DNA from: Citrus sinensis
Lineage: Eukaryota > Streptophyta > Magnoliopsida > Sapindales > Rutaceae
Assembly: GCF_022201045.2 (NCBI RefSeq)
Contig: NC_068558.1
Span: 43,861,001-43,925,000, forward strand
Length of the DNA: 64,000 nt
Direction of reading: 5' to 3'
Positions 1 to 10,620 of the stretch are shown in pieces. The translations under genes and the position numbers were made by a program. Each line of letters begins with the position of its first letter. The stretch's first letter is position 1. The notes beneath the pieces were generated by a model. The model was not told where the DNA came from and did not search any database. It worked only from the letters and a program-made list of their open reading frames with translations.

Positions 1-949
1 TTTAAAAAAAATCTTTTTCCTCACTCCTGCAGATAAAGATAAACAAGAGGATGAGCTGATGACGTAGGGTTTGATTTATGATTGTGTCTGGGTGTTGTTT
101 TTTACCCATAGATTTTGTCTTCCCGCAGATGATAAATGAACATGGATATGAAATGTATTATTATTGAAAACTTTGCCTTATCTTTCGCTCTATTTATTTA
201 TTTATTTATTTAATTTCACATCAATTATAGAGGGGGACCAACTATTTTACCCGCCCATGAAGATTTATATACAATTTTTTTTCCCTTTTCTCACCCGTAT
301 CTTATCATGTCTACCCATGCTGGTTTGATTAAGGATAATATTTTGAAGTAAATTTCAAATTATCACGATTATTATTAAATTATTTTTATTTTTAAAATAT
401 TAAATTATTATTATTTTTTTAAGATAAGAAAAAAATGGAGTGGACTGATAAAATTTGTTTTATCTTTTTTTAATAAAAATAGGAAAAATTAAAATTTTAA
501 AAAATTAAGTGGTAATGTGGGAATAATTAACTTACATGGGATAATATGAAATTAACCTAATATTTTATTATGGAAGTTGATATGCACCCAAGAAAAGGAA
601 GTAAAAAAAAAAGTTTTGTTTTCAATTTTTATATGAATATAAATCTGAATAAAAGAAGTATTCACGGCGCATCATAAATAGGACCAACAATAAAATTAAA
701 TAGTAGTTTAATAATAGATGATATCTCGCAAATGTTAATTTGACCGGCCCGGCAATTGTGGCATATTAACGATGAGGCAGTTATAAGATTTACATATCTA
801 TTTAATTTTCTTTATAACAAAATCAAATTAATTTTTAATGATCGAAAAATTCATCTTATAGATCCGTTACATCCGTAAGTGCATCGATGATATTTTTCTT
901 AAAGATGGATAATAGAAACAAACGTGCCTAATATCAAATTTCGTAAGAC
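1..949. other. AT-rich intergenic DNA
   Basis: No open reading frame resembling a protein family, no RNA gene and no clear repeat structure was recognised. The stretch is strongly AT-rich with several poly-A/poly-T runs, and ends at the target-site duplication of the MITE that follows. Confidence 0.5.
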
Positions 950-952
950 TAA

Positions 953-1312
953 GTGCCTGTTTGGTATGACTTATTTAAAAGTCAAAAGTGCTTATTTAAT
1001 CGTATAATCACTTTTTAAAATTTTTTATGGTGTTTAATTATTTTTTTAATAGAATTTTTTTAACTTAAATAAGCTAATTTAACTCTACTAGTAAAAACCC
1101 AAAATTTGAGCTTTTGAGAGTAGAGGCTATAGAGCTTTTCTAAAAATATATAATATAAAAAATATCATACAGTTTAATGGTTCAAAAGTACTTTTTTTAT
1201 TGACTACCAAACACCCAATGACTTTTTGTCCAAAAATTCTATTAGTATAAGCTCTACTGCTATAAACTCTACTGTTATAAGCTCTATTTAATAAGCTGTA
1301 CCAATCGGAGCC
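953..1312. mobile_element. Tourist-like (PIF/Harbinger) MITE
   Basis: A 360 bp non-coding element bounded by imperfect terminal inverted repeats: GTGCCTGTTTGGTATGACTT at the left, and GGCTCCGATTGGTACAGCTT when the right end is read on the minus strand. It is flanked by TAA on both sides (950-952 and 1313-1315), the target preference of PIF/Harbinger elements. Inside, short units of the form CTCTACTG(C/T)TATAA repeat near the right end. It has no transposase, so it is non-autonomous. The terminal repeats have diverged, which suggests an old insertion. Confidence 0.65.
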
Positions 1313-1315
1313 TAA

Positions 1316-2390
1316 GTGAATGATGCCAATCAAAATTGACGCACAGTTTCATTGGCTGGTAGATCCACATTTTCACATGATACACGACTCTCATCATCAT
1401 CAATTCAGACCTTTCGATTCACCATAACCACAACTGATAATGTATGTCTAAGGTATATCTTAACTCATAAACTAACGACTGGTCAAGATATTTAGGGATA
1501 TCCATGTTTGATCAATCTAGCTAGTTACATACAGATCACACATGTTTTTAGATCAGCTCCTCCGATCAATGATAAACAAACGCCCTATTTGCATACTTCA
1601 GGAACAGAAATGATTTTTTTTTTTCCCACAAAGTACAAGAACTTATTGAATCTATCATTTGGGCTCAAAATAAATTAAAAGTTGCTCCTGCTACTCAGCC
1701 TACAGAATCAAGCATTCAATTAGTTACATGCCGTCCAATAAATGATGAGACACACCGAAAAAATGTGTAATTAATCTCTTATTTTGTAAAACTAAAGAAT
1801 GCCTTCCCATCATATTGACTGATTGGATTATTTTCACCACAACCGTGTCAATCAATACCATTTTCTATACCATTTCATTTATACAACCCATAGGTATAAA
1901 ACTTACAGAGCCAACAAACTATAATACCCAGTAAAATGTTCACAAAATATATCACTGTATCAATATTGCCAAATCAACACCATATTACAAATTGATGTCG
2001 CATCAAAAGAAGGCTAAAAGAGAAAACACAACAGAGCAATTGAAAGTCACAAACTGCCATTCCGAACTTATTCCATATTTTCAGTGTTTATACAAAGGAA
2101 ATGTTGGGACAACTTCCACATGCCACACCAAGAAATTCATTCAATTTCCTAAGATGGGGGAATGAGCTAATCATACTCAGATTGACTCGTCAACACCACA
2201 ACATTAAATAAAGCATCAAACATATTAAAACACACTATGAAATGCACCCTATCACAACATAACGTGACAATCAATTACAGTAAAAACTCAATTCAACACT
2301 ACATTAAGGGACTCCTAGTAGAAAAACAGGACGACAGAGATAACATGCAGCATTAAGATAACCAACCAACACAATGCACAAACAGCTTAT
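1316..2390. other. Intergenic region, no recognised gene
   Basis: No coding region is recognisable. The right-hand part (about 2000-2390) may belong to the 3' end of a minus-strand transcript, because plausible splice signals lie just beyond it (see 2397-3068). Otherwise nothing stands out. Confidence 0.35.
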
Positions 2391-2396
2391 GGTTCC

Positions 2397-3068
2397 TTAC
2401 AATGCCATAGGAACGGCATATGATTCCTTACAAGGACACAAAACAGTATATGGTTCCTTACAAGACTGACTGACTGACTGACAAGAATACATCTGCTACT
2501 ACATGTCCCATTTCTGAGAAAGCCTCTGGAACACCTGCCAGAATGGTACTCTGGAAAAAAAAAAAAGTTTAAACAAACACATCAATTACATTAATTAGCA
2601 CTTCAAGAGACAATAATTGTCTATTATAGCAATAAAAGTAAGGATTGGAAAATCATTACCTTGTGGATGGCCTGGCAACTGTCAAAATCCTCCAAGCATT
2701 TTTTTGTATTTTGATGACCAAAAAATGAGCAGTGTTTCCACTCGAAAGACAGTGAAACTAATAGTGATTACAACAGGGTAAAGCAACATGGATCGAACTT
2801 AACTTAATGAGCAGAAATGGCAAATCACTACTTTCATTCCCCTTCCCACTTTTCTCTCTCAAAAAACGTGAAAAGATGGTGAAGGTGAAAACACAAGGAT
2901 ATAGAGAGGAGTCAGATTCTAACAAAAAGAGATAACAGTAAGAAATGGTAAATGTATAGGGTGGAGAAGATGCCTCATTTTGGGCATCCGATTCAGGAAA
3001 TCTTGGACCAAGAAAAAGAGTTACAAGATAAGGATCATCTAAGCCCATAACTGAGGCAGCAGTTACCT
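2397..3068 (-). other. Possible spliced minus-strand transcript (cryptic exons)
   Basis: Reading the minus strand, a donor (CACAAG then gtaatg, intron starting at 2659) faces a strong acceptor made of a poly-T tract followed by ccag, ending at 2551. Joining the two sides gives a frame that stays open for about 50 codons past the junction, to a TAA at 2397-2399. Upstream, an acceptor-like ccctag near 3068 precedes another open stretch (about 3067-2758). The encoded residues match no family I know. It could be 3' untranslated exons of the PNRC-like gene at 3854-4513, a small separate gene, or chance. Confidence 0.3.
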
Positions 3069-3853
3069 AGGGAATGAAGAGACTAGTCAAAGTCAGATTA
3101 TCATATAGAAAGGCTATGGCAAAAAGAATAAACAGAAACCTATGGAACTTGGGAGTAGTCTAATCAAGATTCTGCCATATATACAGATTTATAAGACACC
3201 GCAGGCCTAAGTTTCACAGAACAATTCTATTCTACAAGGAGATCATGTTGAGAACTAAATATTTAAAAACCAAAAACTAACTCAGATGTAATTTCCTTCA
3301 TGTCCAGTAGCTTCAAAAGTAGTAACCACTCCATCTCATGCCAAATAAGATTGTAGGCATATGTTCACCTCAAAAAACATATCCCCAAATGCAGTTACTT
3401 CCCTTCTGCTTCCCATACAATCCAACTTCCATCCATGTCACCACGACACATAAACCTCAGAAAATTCCACATAATTCCAAATGGAAAATCCAGAGTATGT
3501 TGAACCACCAAAGCCACAACAGTCCTAGCTGTAACACCACTCAATTTTCACCCACCCACCAGAGGAATGACAATCACTAGCAACACCACTCATTTTGACC
3601 CACCTGCAAGAGTAAAGACACTCGCTTGCACCACCACTCATCATTGACATGCTAGAGCCATGACAGTCACTTGCACCACCACTGCAGTATTCAACCCAAC
3701 ACAGATTCAAGATACAAACTCAAACCAACTGCTAAAGAAACAACTCAACAACAACGACTCCATTTTTTATTTCTTCTACATATATACAATCTAGAACTAA
3801 CCAACTTCAAAAAAGTAAACCTATTTACAGGAGCATCCAGAACTCCTCCTACT

Positions 3854-4513
3854 TCATTCATCTGCAATGTCAAGATTAAGAATGCGACGCAAAGTCTTGG
3901 TCGCAGAGTCAGCACTGAGAAAAATATCTCGAGTAAAGTTACCATGCTTCCTAGTTGGTGATGCCGGTGCAGACTTGGCAATCGGGTGGGGAATTTCAAT
4001 ATCAGACGCATCATTAGTGACAGGCAAATCAAGTGACACAGTGCGTTTAGGCCTCATAAAGAATTTGGGAATCGGCAAAGAACTCGGCGGTGGCGAGTTG
4101 GAATAAGCAGGCCCGGCCCACAGCTCAGAGTAAGAAAAAGTTTCAAATTCACTAGAGATTTTTTCATTAAAAGATCTCTCATAGTTTCGAGATTTGAAGT
4201 TAATGCCAATTGGGTTGCTCTTGACACCAGTTTTTGACTTGGTTGTGCCATCAAAACATTGAGAGTTATGGCTAACACTTGGTGATGGTGTTTTCGGTGA
4301 TGAAGGAAAGGAAACATAAGACGATCGTTTGGTTACAGGAACTGAAGAAGTTTTGATTGGGGTTGGGAGTATACCTGCTCCCGATTCAAAAGCCCTACAG
4401 TTAAGATCTCTGAAATTTTCCGATGATGATGCCCCAAATCGACCCGACCCGTTTGATTTGACTCGACCGTAATATTGGTTCTTGTGTTGAGCTACGGCAA
4501 CGAGAGTCTCCAT
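3854..4513 (-). CDS. Small PNRC-motif-like plant protein
   Basis: A 219-residue, serine- and proline-rich, probably disordered protein. The start was set at the ATG beginning METLVAVAQH, because an apparent 5' UTR intron ends just upstream: acceptor ttatttcatag at about 4541, matching donor CAG/gtatttt near 4878. Residues 126-150 contain YSELWAGPAYSNSPPPSSLP, which resembles the short proline-rich motif of PNRC-type proteins (WAGxxxxxSPxPSxLPxP, known to bind EVH1/SH3-like domains of decapping factors). The C-terminus carries a second conserved-looking block, SAPASPTRKH (181-190), followed by TKTLRRILNLDIADE. In animals PNRC proteins link decapping and NMD factors; a similar role here is inference. 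The coding part lies in one exon. Confidence 0.7.
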   Translation of the reverse strand: METLVAVAQHKNQYYGRVKSNGSGRFGASSSENFRDLNCRAFESGAGILPTPIKTSSVPVTKRSSYVSFPSSPKTPSPSVSHNSQCFDGTTKSKTGVKSNPIGINFKSRNYERSFNEKISSEFETFSYSELWAGPAYSNSPPPSSLPIPKFFMRPKRTVSLDLPVTNDASDIEIPHPIAKSAPASPTRKHGNFTRDIFLSADSATKTLRRILNLDIADE

Positions 4514-5000
4514 CACTATGTGAAACAACCCGCCGATTCTATGAAATAATATTAACAACACAGTATAGATCCCCCGCTAAAGGTCACAACTTTGAGCCTG
4601 GAATTGTACGGAAAGTACTGTAACTACTTGATGATGCTCTTCTCAATAACAGATCTAATACGAACATCGATTCAATTCAAATCCCCACTGTTAGTTTACC
4701 AGATCTTCCTACAAGGCACAGAAGCATAAATCAAAACAAGCAAAAAGACTTTTCTATTAAAAGACAACAAATCATTCAAAACATTGGGAAAAAAACTAAA
4801 ACAAAAACGTAACTACTAAATCTAGATAATATGAAAGTTTAATCATCATTTTCTCGGGACACTGAGTGGGAAAATACCTGGAACTGAGAGAGAGTTCGGA
4901 GTGAAGTGGTGGTGGTGAAGGTCTACGTGAACAAAACTTTTAGATCTGAATTCTCTGAAGGTAAGTGAGACTTCGTTGTTCTGTGAGCTTCTAATTTTCT
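4514..5000 (-). promoter_or_regulatory. 5' UTR, UTR intron and proximal promoter of the PNRC-like gene
   Basis: On the minus strand a non-coding first exon appears to end near 4878, with an intron running to about 4541, so the leader is spliced. Further upstream (4990-5030) there is a pyrimidine-rich tract on the plus strand, i.e. A/G-rich on the transcribed strand. No clear TATA box was seen. Confidence 0.4.
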
Positions 5001-5474
5001 TTTTCTTTTTATTTCTTATTTTTTTGGAGTTTTAAATTTTCATGGAAACAGAGAAGAGGAATCCACGGATCTGAAATGACCAGTGCACAAATCACACTAT
5101 CATCTAAATATCGTGCAGGTGCTGCGTGCATCTTGACACTGTGGATACAAAAATGGGCCTGGGCTTGGGCATGATTTACGAAAATGGCATTTTCATTTGT
5201 TGTAATTCTCTGACTGCGTTGCCCTTGGAGAAATTAAATTGTTGAATATTTGCCATCTTTTTAGCAGGTAAAAATTAATCTTACATAATCAGGTTTATAT
5301 AAATAAAAAAAATTAGTTAAATAAAATACCCCTCCATATCTTTAATAATTCTCTTTCCGCTCTATTTTTTATATAACATAATTTTTTTATTAGAATAAAG
5401 ATTAATTTTTTATATTTCATAAATAATTAATTTTCTTTTTAAGTCTCCATAAGTTACGCTTATATAATTTATGA

Positions 5475-6061
5475 GGAGATTGTCAATTTTTCATATATTA
5501 AAATTTTAATATACACAACTTACATCTCCTACTTTCATAATAATCAATAATTCTCATTGCAATATAATCTTATAATATTATCCTTATTTTAAATCACTTT
5601 TACTCATATTTATTATAAATTAAATAAATCATTTGAATGAAAATTCAAATGAAAAAATGGAAGTATTAAAAACAATAGGTATTTATTTTGATTTGAATAA
5701 AAAACTAATAATAAGATATTTTTCTTGTATTTTTTGTTATTTTATATATTTGTTATAAGAAAATAGTTATAAAATAACAAAAAATATAAGAAAAATATTT
5801 TATTATTAGTTTTTTATTCGCATCAAAACATATTTTTTTTATTTTTAATATTTAAATTATTTATTTTAAATTTTAAATTTTTTTATTTTAATTGTCGTTC
5901 ACATAGTTTATTTAATTTATAATAAATATAAATAAAAGTATATCTAAAAATAAAAATAAAATTATAAAATTATACTGCAAAGAGAGTTATTAGCTGTTAT
6001 GAAATAATAGCAAAATAAGTGGTGTATATTGAGTTCAATAAGAAAAAAATTAACAATCCCC
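5475..6061. mobile_element. Large palindromic foldback element
   Basis: Two arms of roughly 260-290 bp are inverted copies of each other. Near the centre they are almost identical: AATAAAAAACTAATAATAA lies at about 5696-5715, and its inverted partner at about 5790-5816. Toward the ends they diverge. The outer ends read roughly GGAGATTGTCAATTTTT on the left and GGGGATTGTTAATTTTT on the right, read inward. No protein is encoded. No convincing target-site duplication was found, so the superfamily is unassigned. A transcript across it would fold into a long hairpin. Confidence 0.65.
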
Positions 6062-6075
6062 TTAATTTCAAAAAG

Positions 6076-6076
<1 letters not shown>

Positions 6077-6108
<32 letters not shown>
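6077..6108. repeat. (TA)n microsatellite
   Basis: An uninterrupted TA dinucleotide run of about 30 bp just right of the foldback element. Confidence 0.9.
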
Positions 6109-6109
<1 letters not shown>

Positions 6110-6500
6110 TAACTTAGAGACAACCTAATAATTAAGAAAAAGGCTGGGGGCAGTTTCGTAATCTCAAGAGCCAGAAATGTCGGGCCCATAAAGTCATGCA
6201 ACAGGTACCTATGCATCTGGACGAGAGTAGGGGTAAAAGCTTTGTTGGAGGGCGGTGAGCAATTCTGTTCTTGCAAGTTACAGGTGTCCATTTATGGGAA
6301 CCTAAATCTGCCCACTCTTTTACATCCAACGGTTGAGAGGATAAAGGTGACAGGTCTGGGCAGAGAATCAATTGTTTACCTTTTATTTTCTTGTTCTTTT
6401 TAGAAAAACAAAACCAAGTGGGAAATGGTTCTTTGCTTGATGGGCTTAAAAAGTAAAATACTTTAAAAGCTGTCAAAGAAAACGTTTCAATTTTACTTTA

Positions 6501-7671
6501 GAGTGGCACTATTGGCACCCCTCTAAATATCTCTTAACACCCCTTTAATTATTTTACAATTTTAACTTTTATTAAAATTACATAATAAGACAATTTCTAA
6601 TTAAACAACCACTCAAAATCAAATAATTTTTTCCCCTTAAAAATTCCTTATTGCTATTGAATTTGTTAATAGAATCATTGTTATTATCACTGACATAAAA
6701 TTATTCTTTCCTCTTAAATTTGTTTCATTATCACGCTCTTCACGCAAAATCGTTGTTAATGTAAGTGCTTTTAAAGATTTGGTGTTTGAAGTTACCACAA
6801 AAGAAACAATTGATCTAGCTAGTCGATCGCGGAGAAGACGGAAAACGAGAGAAAAAATGCTGCTTGGTGCATTCGTCTCGTTTCGAACGTGTGTCATCGC
6901 AGCATTGGCCTTTGTATTCATCATCGTCTTCTCCAAGTCCGCTAGTGCCATCAACGATTCTCAGGTCAAATGCAGCAGAACTTGTGTTTAGAGAACTGTA
7001 ATTCTGTTGGGATTCGGTACGGGAAGTATTGTGGAGTAGGGTGGTCCGGCTATCCTGGGTAGAAACCATGTGACGATCTGGATGCTTGCTGCAAGATCCA
7101 CGATGAATGCGTCGATAAGAAAGGGTTGACAAATATTAAATGCCATGAGAAGTTTAAGAGATGCATTAAGAAAGTACAGAAATCTGGGAACGTTGGATTT
7201 TCTTGGAAATGTCCCTATGACACAGTGGTGCCCACTATGGTACAGGGTATGGACATGGCAATCTTACTAAGCCAATTAGGCGACTCAAAGTTTGAACTAT
7301 AACTTGTAGTTTTGGAAAGATTATTATAACTGGGAAAGAGGAATTCCCCTATTCTTCAGACGCATGCATTCATTGTATGGAAATTGATTTTAGAAGACTT
7401 TATAGAGAAAAAAAAAATGATGTAGCTAGTCAATACAATATTAGACAATTTTATATTGATAAATTAAATAAGGGATCAAAAATTATATTTTACCACAATC
7501 AATGGATCAAAAATTAAACAATGGGATTTACACTAATAAAATTAAATTAAGGGTATTTTTGTCATTAAAGGGGTGTTAAAAGAATTTTATAATATTTTAT
7601 AATATTTTAATGGGGTTAATAAAAAAAAAAGGTGTTGAGAGATATTTAGAGGGGTGCCAATAGTCCCACTC
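6501..7671 (+). mobile_element. Pack-MULE-like element carrying a phospholipase A2 gene
   Basis: A 1,171 bp element with terminal inverted repeats of about 40 bp. The left end reads GAGTGGCACTATTGGCACCC and the right end, on the minus strand, GAGTGGGACTATTGGCACCC; they match on through the CTCTAAATATCTCT block. It is flanked by a perfect 9 bp direct repeat TTTACTTTA (6492-6500 and 7672-7680). A 9 bp duplication with inverted repeats starting in G is characteristic of Mutator-like elements. The interior holds no transposase. Instead it holds a nearly complete secretory phospholipase A2 coding sequence with apparent leader and trailer. That is the definition of a Pack-MULE, a non-autonomous MULE carrying captured host gene sequence. 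A second copy of the inner motif AACACCCCTTTAAT is found near 7562-7578. Confidence 0.85.
6857..7302 (+). pseudogene. Captured secretory phospholipase A2 (beta-like), broken
   Basis: Plant secretory PLA2 enzymes hydrolyse the sn-2 ester of phospholipids in the endomembrane system or apoplast, using a Ca2+ loop and a His-Asp pair. Here the ATG at 6857 opens a hydrophobic signal segment (ALAFVFIIVFSKSASA), followed by cysteine-rich sequence. At about 6986-6991 one base is missing, so the first frame runs into TAG. The next frame carries the Ca2+ loop region YGKYCGVGWSG and the active-site motif DACCKIHDECV. It is itself interrupted by TAG at 7060-7062, where the family has Glu after PG. A loop position that is normally Cys (GCPG) reads Tyr. 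The C-terminus ends KFEL, comparable to the ER-retention-like KxEL tails of this subgroup. The body is intronless, so the capture may have been from an intronless or processed source. A frameshift plus a nonsense codon make it a pseudogene as read. Confidence 0.85.
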
Positions 7672-7790
7672 TTTACTTTATTTTGCACGCCGAAGGCAAC
7701 AAGGCAAAAAGCTCTTCTTGTTACGATGGGTCAAATCTGTCTTAACCCAATCACACATTTTAAAATATTTTTGATCCAATAAATAAATAA

Positions 7791-9565
7791 GAATGACAAT
7801 AGGTACTAAGTCTACGCCACATAAAATTTAAATTGTTAAATTTATCCACAACTCACGATAGGCTTTAATTTTTTTTAAAAACACTTATCCGCCACGAATT
7901 TTGATAATTAACAAACTCATAATGATATCTGAAGATTTTTTATAAGTTTTACATTTAAAATTATAAATATTAAAAAATATTTTTAATAAAATTTTAAATT
8001 TTAAATTATATAAACCGGTATGTAAATTTCTAATAATAACTTATAATTTTACATAAAATATTTAATTCTAAATCTAATCAACGTAAATAAAAAATCAAAA
8101 TTTCAACTCAATTAAAAAAAACACAAGTCCAACACCAATTCTTAAATTTAGGTATAAAATACACAAATCCATTCAACAATAAAAGTACTTTCAATTAAAG
8201 AAGAAATAAATAAAAAAAAATAGTATCCAAAAATAACGACACAATTACGCAAAAGTATCTACTGCACTAGCAACAACTATCATCTTATATTCTTCTTCAG
8301 CACCAGCTTCAAGATTTAAATATCTCTATTTTATTCACCAATATTAGACTAATATTATTACAAACCCATTTGCTCAATTATTACAAACCCCACAACTTTG
8401 TTTCCCTCCATGCATCCCAAAACCTCAAACCAAATAAATCCCCCCCATCCCCTCAAACGACACTTTTGCTCAAACTACTGTTGCTGCTACAGCTTAGAAC
8501 GAAGGAGACAGATTTTTGTTTACAGATGTATTTTTCAAGCACCTCGGTTCTACAAAATCCTAGTGTTTAAGTAAATAACCTGTAGACCTACATAATTTCT
8601 TCACCATCAAAACACACTACAAACATTATGGTCTGTCCTGTTTTAGCTACAGCAGCACTGTTAATTCGTCTCTTCACTTGAAATTTTGAAACGCCCAGAA
8701 ATTTTAAAGCACACGAAGACCCATACCCAAAAAAGACAGTTAAGTTGTTCACAGACTTCGTGGTGGTATCCAGAGCTTGAATGAGAAATAAAGTTAATAA
8801 ATAAACAAAGAAAGAAAAGTAGAAAAGGCAAAAGCATTGCGGCAGGAGAACCAACAGGTGCGGCTGAGTGTTGGTAGGTGACGACGAACGGTGGCGGCTG
8901 ACCGGCTGTTAGTGACGACGGCAGCTCACGAGCTGTTAGGGTTTCTTTTGGGGGAAAAAATTAGAGTTTTTTTTTTGTTTTTATTTTCGGGTCGGGTTAG
9001 GGGATCCGGAAAAATCCCCGAACCCGAACCCGAAAAATTTTGGGGTTTTAGACCCATCCCCAAACAGACCCAAATTTATTTTCAGTGTTTTTCGGGGCCC
9101 CATACCCGCCCCAAATTAAGCGGGGCCCCGCGGGTTTGGAGCCCCGCGGGTATTGTTGCCAACTCTAATATTAGTACTCATCCAAAACAATTTCTACAAT
9201 AATGATTTAACATTAAGATATTCTAACACTAATACTTTCTAAAACAATAATATGAAGAATAAAATTATAATAAGTATATAATAATACATAATTATACAAT
9301 AATCATAAGAAATATATAATAATCCATAATTATATAATGAAATTAATTTGTATACAATAATAATTATAAGTATCAAAATTATTAAACTTTAAAAAATAAT
9401 AAAAAAAGTGCGGGTTGGCGGCATATACCAAACCCGCCCACAACCTAGTGCGAGTTTTAATTTGTGATACCAAACTCACTCACAACCTGCAAAATTATCC
9501 GCAACGGATGGTATTTGGGAGGCGTGTTTGAGCGAATTTATGGGTACCATTACTATCTCTAATTA
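7791..9565. mobile_element. Degenerate hAT-like element with a nested GC-rich hAT end
   Basis: The right end, read on the minus strand, starts TAGAGATAGTAATGGTACCC and has subterminal CGGGTTTGGTAT and CCGCCAACCCGC motifs. The left end near 7791 reads GAATGACAATAGGTACT with a degenerate CCGCCACG subterminal motif. This layout is typical of plant hAT elements. Inside, 8940-9168 contains a second, very GC-rich end, including GGGTCGGGTTAGGGGATCC and CCCCGCGGGTATTGTTGCCA, which closes in CTCTA. That second end has no clear left partner. No transposase coding was recognised and the 8 bp target duplications could not be established. Confidence 0.35.
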
Positions 9566-9759
9566 TAATATATGTACATTTATTTTAAAATATTAATGTA
9601 TAAGTGACAATTATATAAAATTCAAATATATATTTCACACATACATTAATTAATTCTAATTTCTTTTTTAATTTCTCCAATGTTATATCATAATATGTAT
9701 TGTTGATGCCGAAAAACGCATCAACAACTGTTTTTTTTTGTAAGGAATAACAGCATGAA

Positions 9760-10620
9760 TCCAAGATCAAATGTCAATCCGACCGCAACTTTCTGCACCT
9801 ACCATACACAAAACACGGTTAAGACACGACGGTGGGGGTTCCGGCATAGATCCTCCAAAGACTAAGTTAAATGTTTTGTGTATAAGGAAAGACAAATGAA
9901 AAGAATGAATTGAAAATAAGTTAAAATCCAAGAATTCTCCAATAGAGGTGTTGTCAATTTTGTAGAAAGTAAAAAAAGCTTTAAGATTGGTAACTTGGAG
10001 AAGTTTTTGGTTAATTTGCTAAACCCCTTTTCAACTTAAATAGGCTCTTGGTTGTGGGTGGTCACCTCCTCGGTTTTAGCCTACTTTCTTGAGAAGTTAT
10101 AGCTAATTATTAGTTGAAGGCGGTTTAAAAAGTTGTGGTATGTAACTTCTCTAAAATATAGGCCACGTTATCCTGACAAATTATTTTCCATGTCAAGTTA
10201 GCACATCCTCAGATGGAACAAATGACTTTATAGTCGAACTATTTCACTTTTAGATCAAATTGGTGGATTTTCATGTTACTTGTACAAACTTAAGGTTGCA
10301 TTTATAAACCAGATTGTCTACATGAGCTTCGAGCTATAAATCAGGTCGTCCACGTAAGCTCCAGATTTACTTATAAACCAAGTCACCAACATAGGTTTCA
10401 GGTTGTACTTATAAACCAGGTCGCCAACATAGACTCTTGGTTTATACTCATGAGGTCAGCTCAACGCCATTTGGCTCCGAGCGGGTTAGATTTGATTGTA
10501 TTTCTCGATGCTATTAGAAAAGTCCAACCTGAACACCAGTCTCGTAGTTTTCAGAATCTAAAAGCCATTACCGGTATTGAAAACTAATTATTGAAAAATA
10601 GAAAAAATTTCACGAACCCA
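9760..10620. mobile_element. Possible degenerate LTR-type sequence
   Basis: The stretch has the texture of plant LTRs: a block with GGTGGGGGTTCCGGCATAGA and CCTCCAAAGACTAAGT, much like the leader of many Gypsy LTRs, followed by non-coding sequence. No partner LTR, primer-binding site or coding region was seen, so this is only a resemblance. It includes the short degenerate tandem array described separately. Confidence 0.3.
10303..10447. repeat. Degenerate ~37 bp tandem repeats
   Basis: Four imperfect units share the pattern TATAAACCAGGTCG(C/T)C(A/C)A followed by CATAGACT-like sequence, beginning near 10303, 10335, 10372 and 10409. The unit spacing is 32-37 bp. There is no open reading frame through the array. 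Confidence 0.6.

Noticed and set aside
8891-9202. 103-codon open frame with Pro/Glu-rich repeats
   Set aside because: It is a translation of the GC-rich subterminal repeats of an hAT-like element, not a gene.
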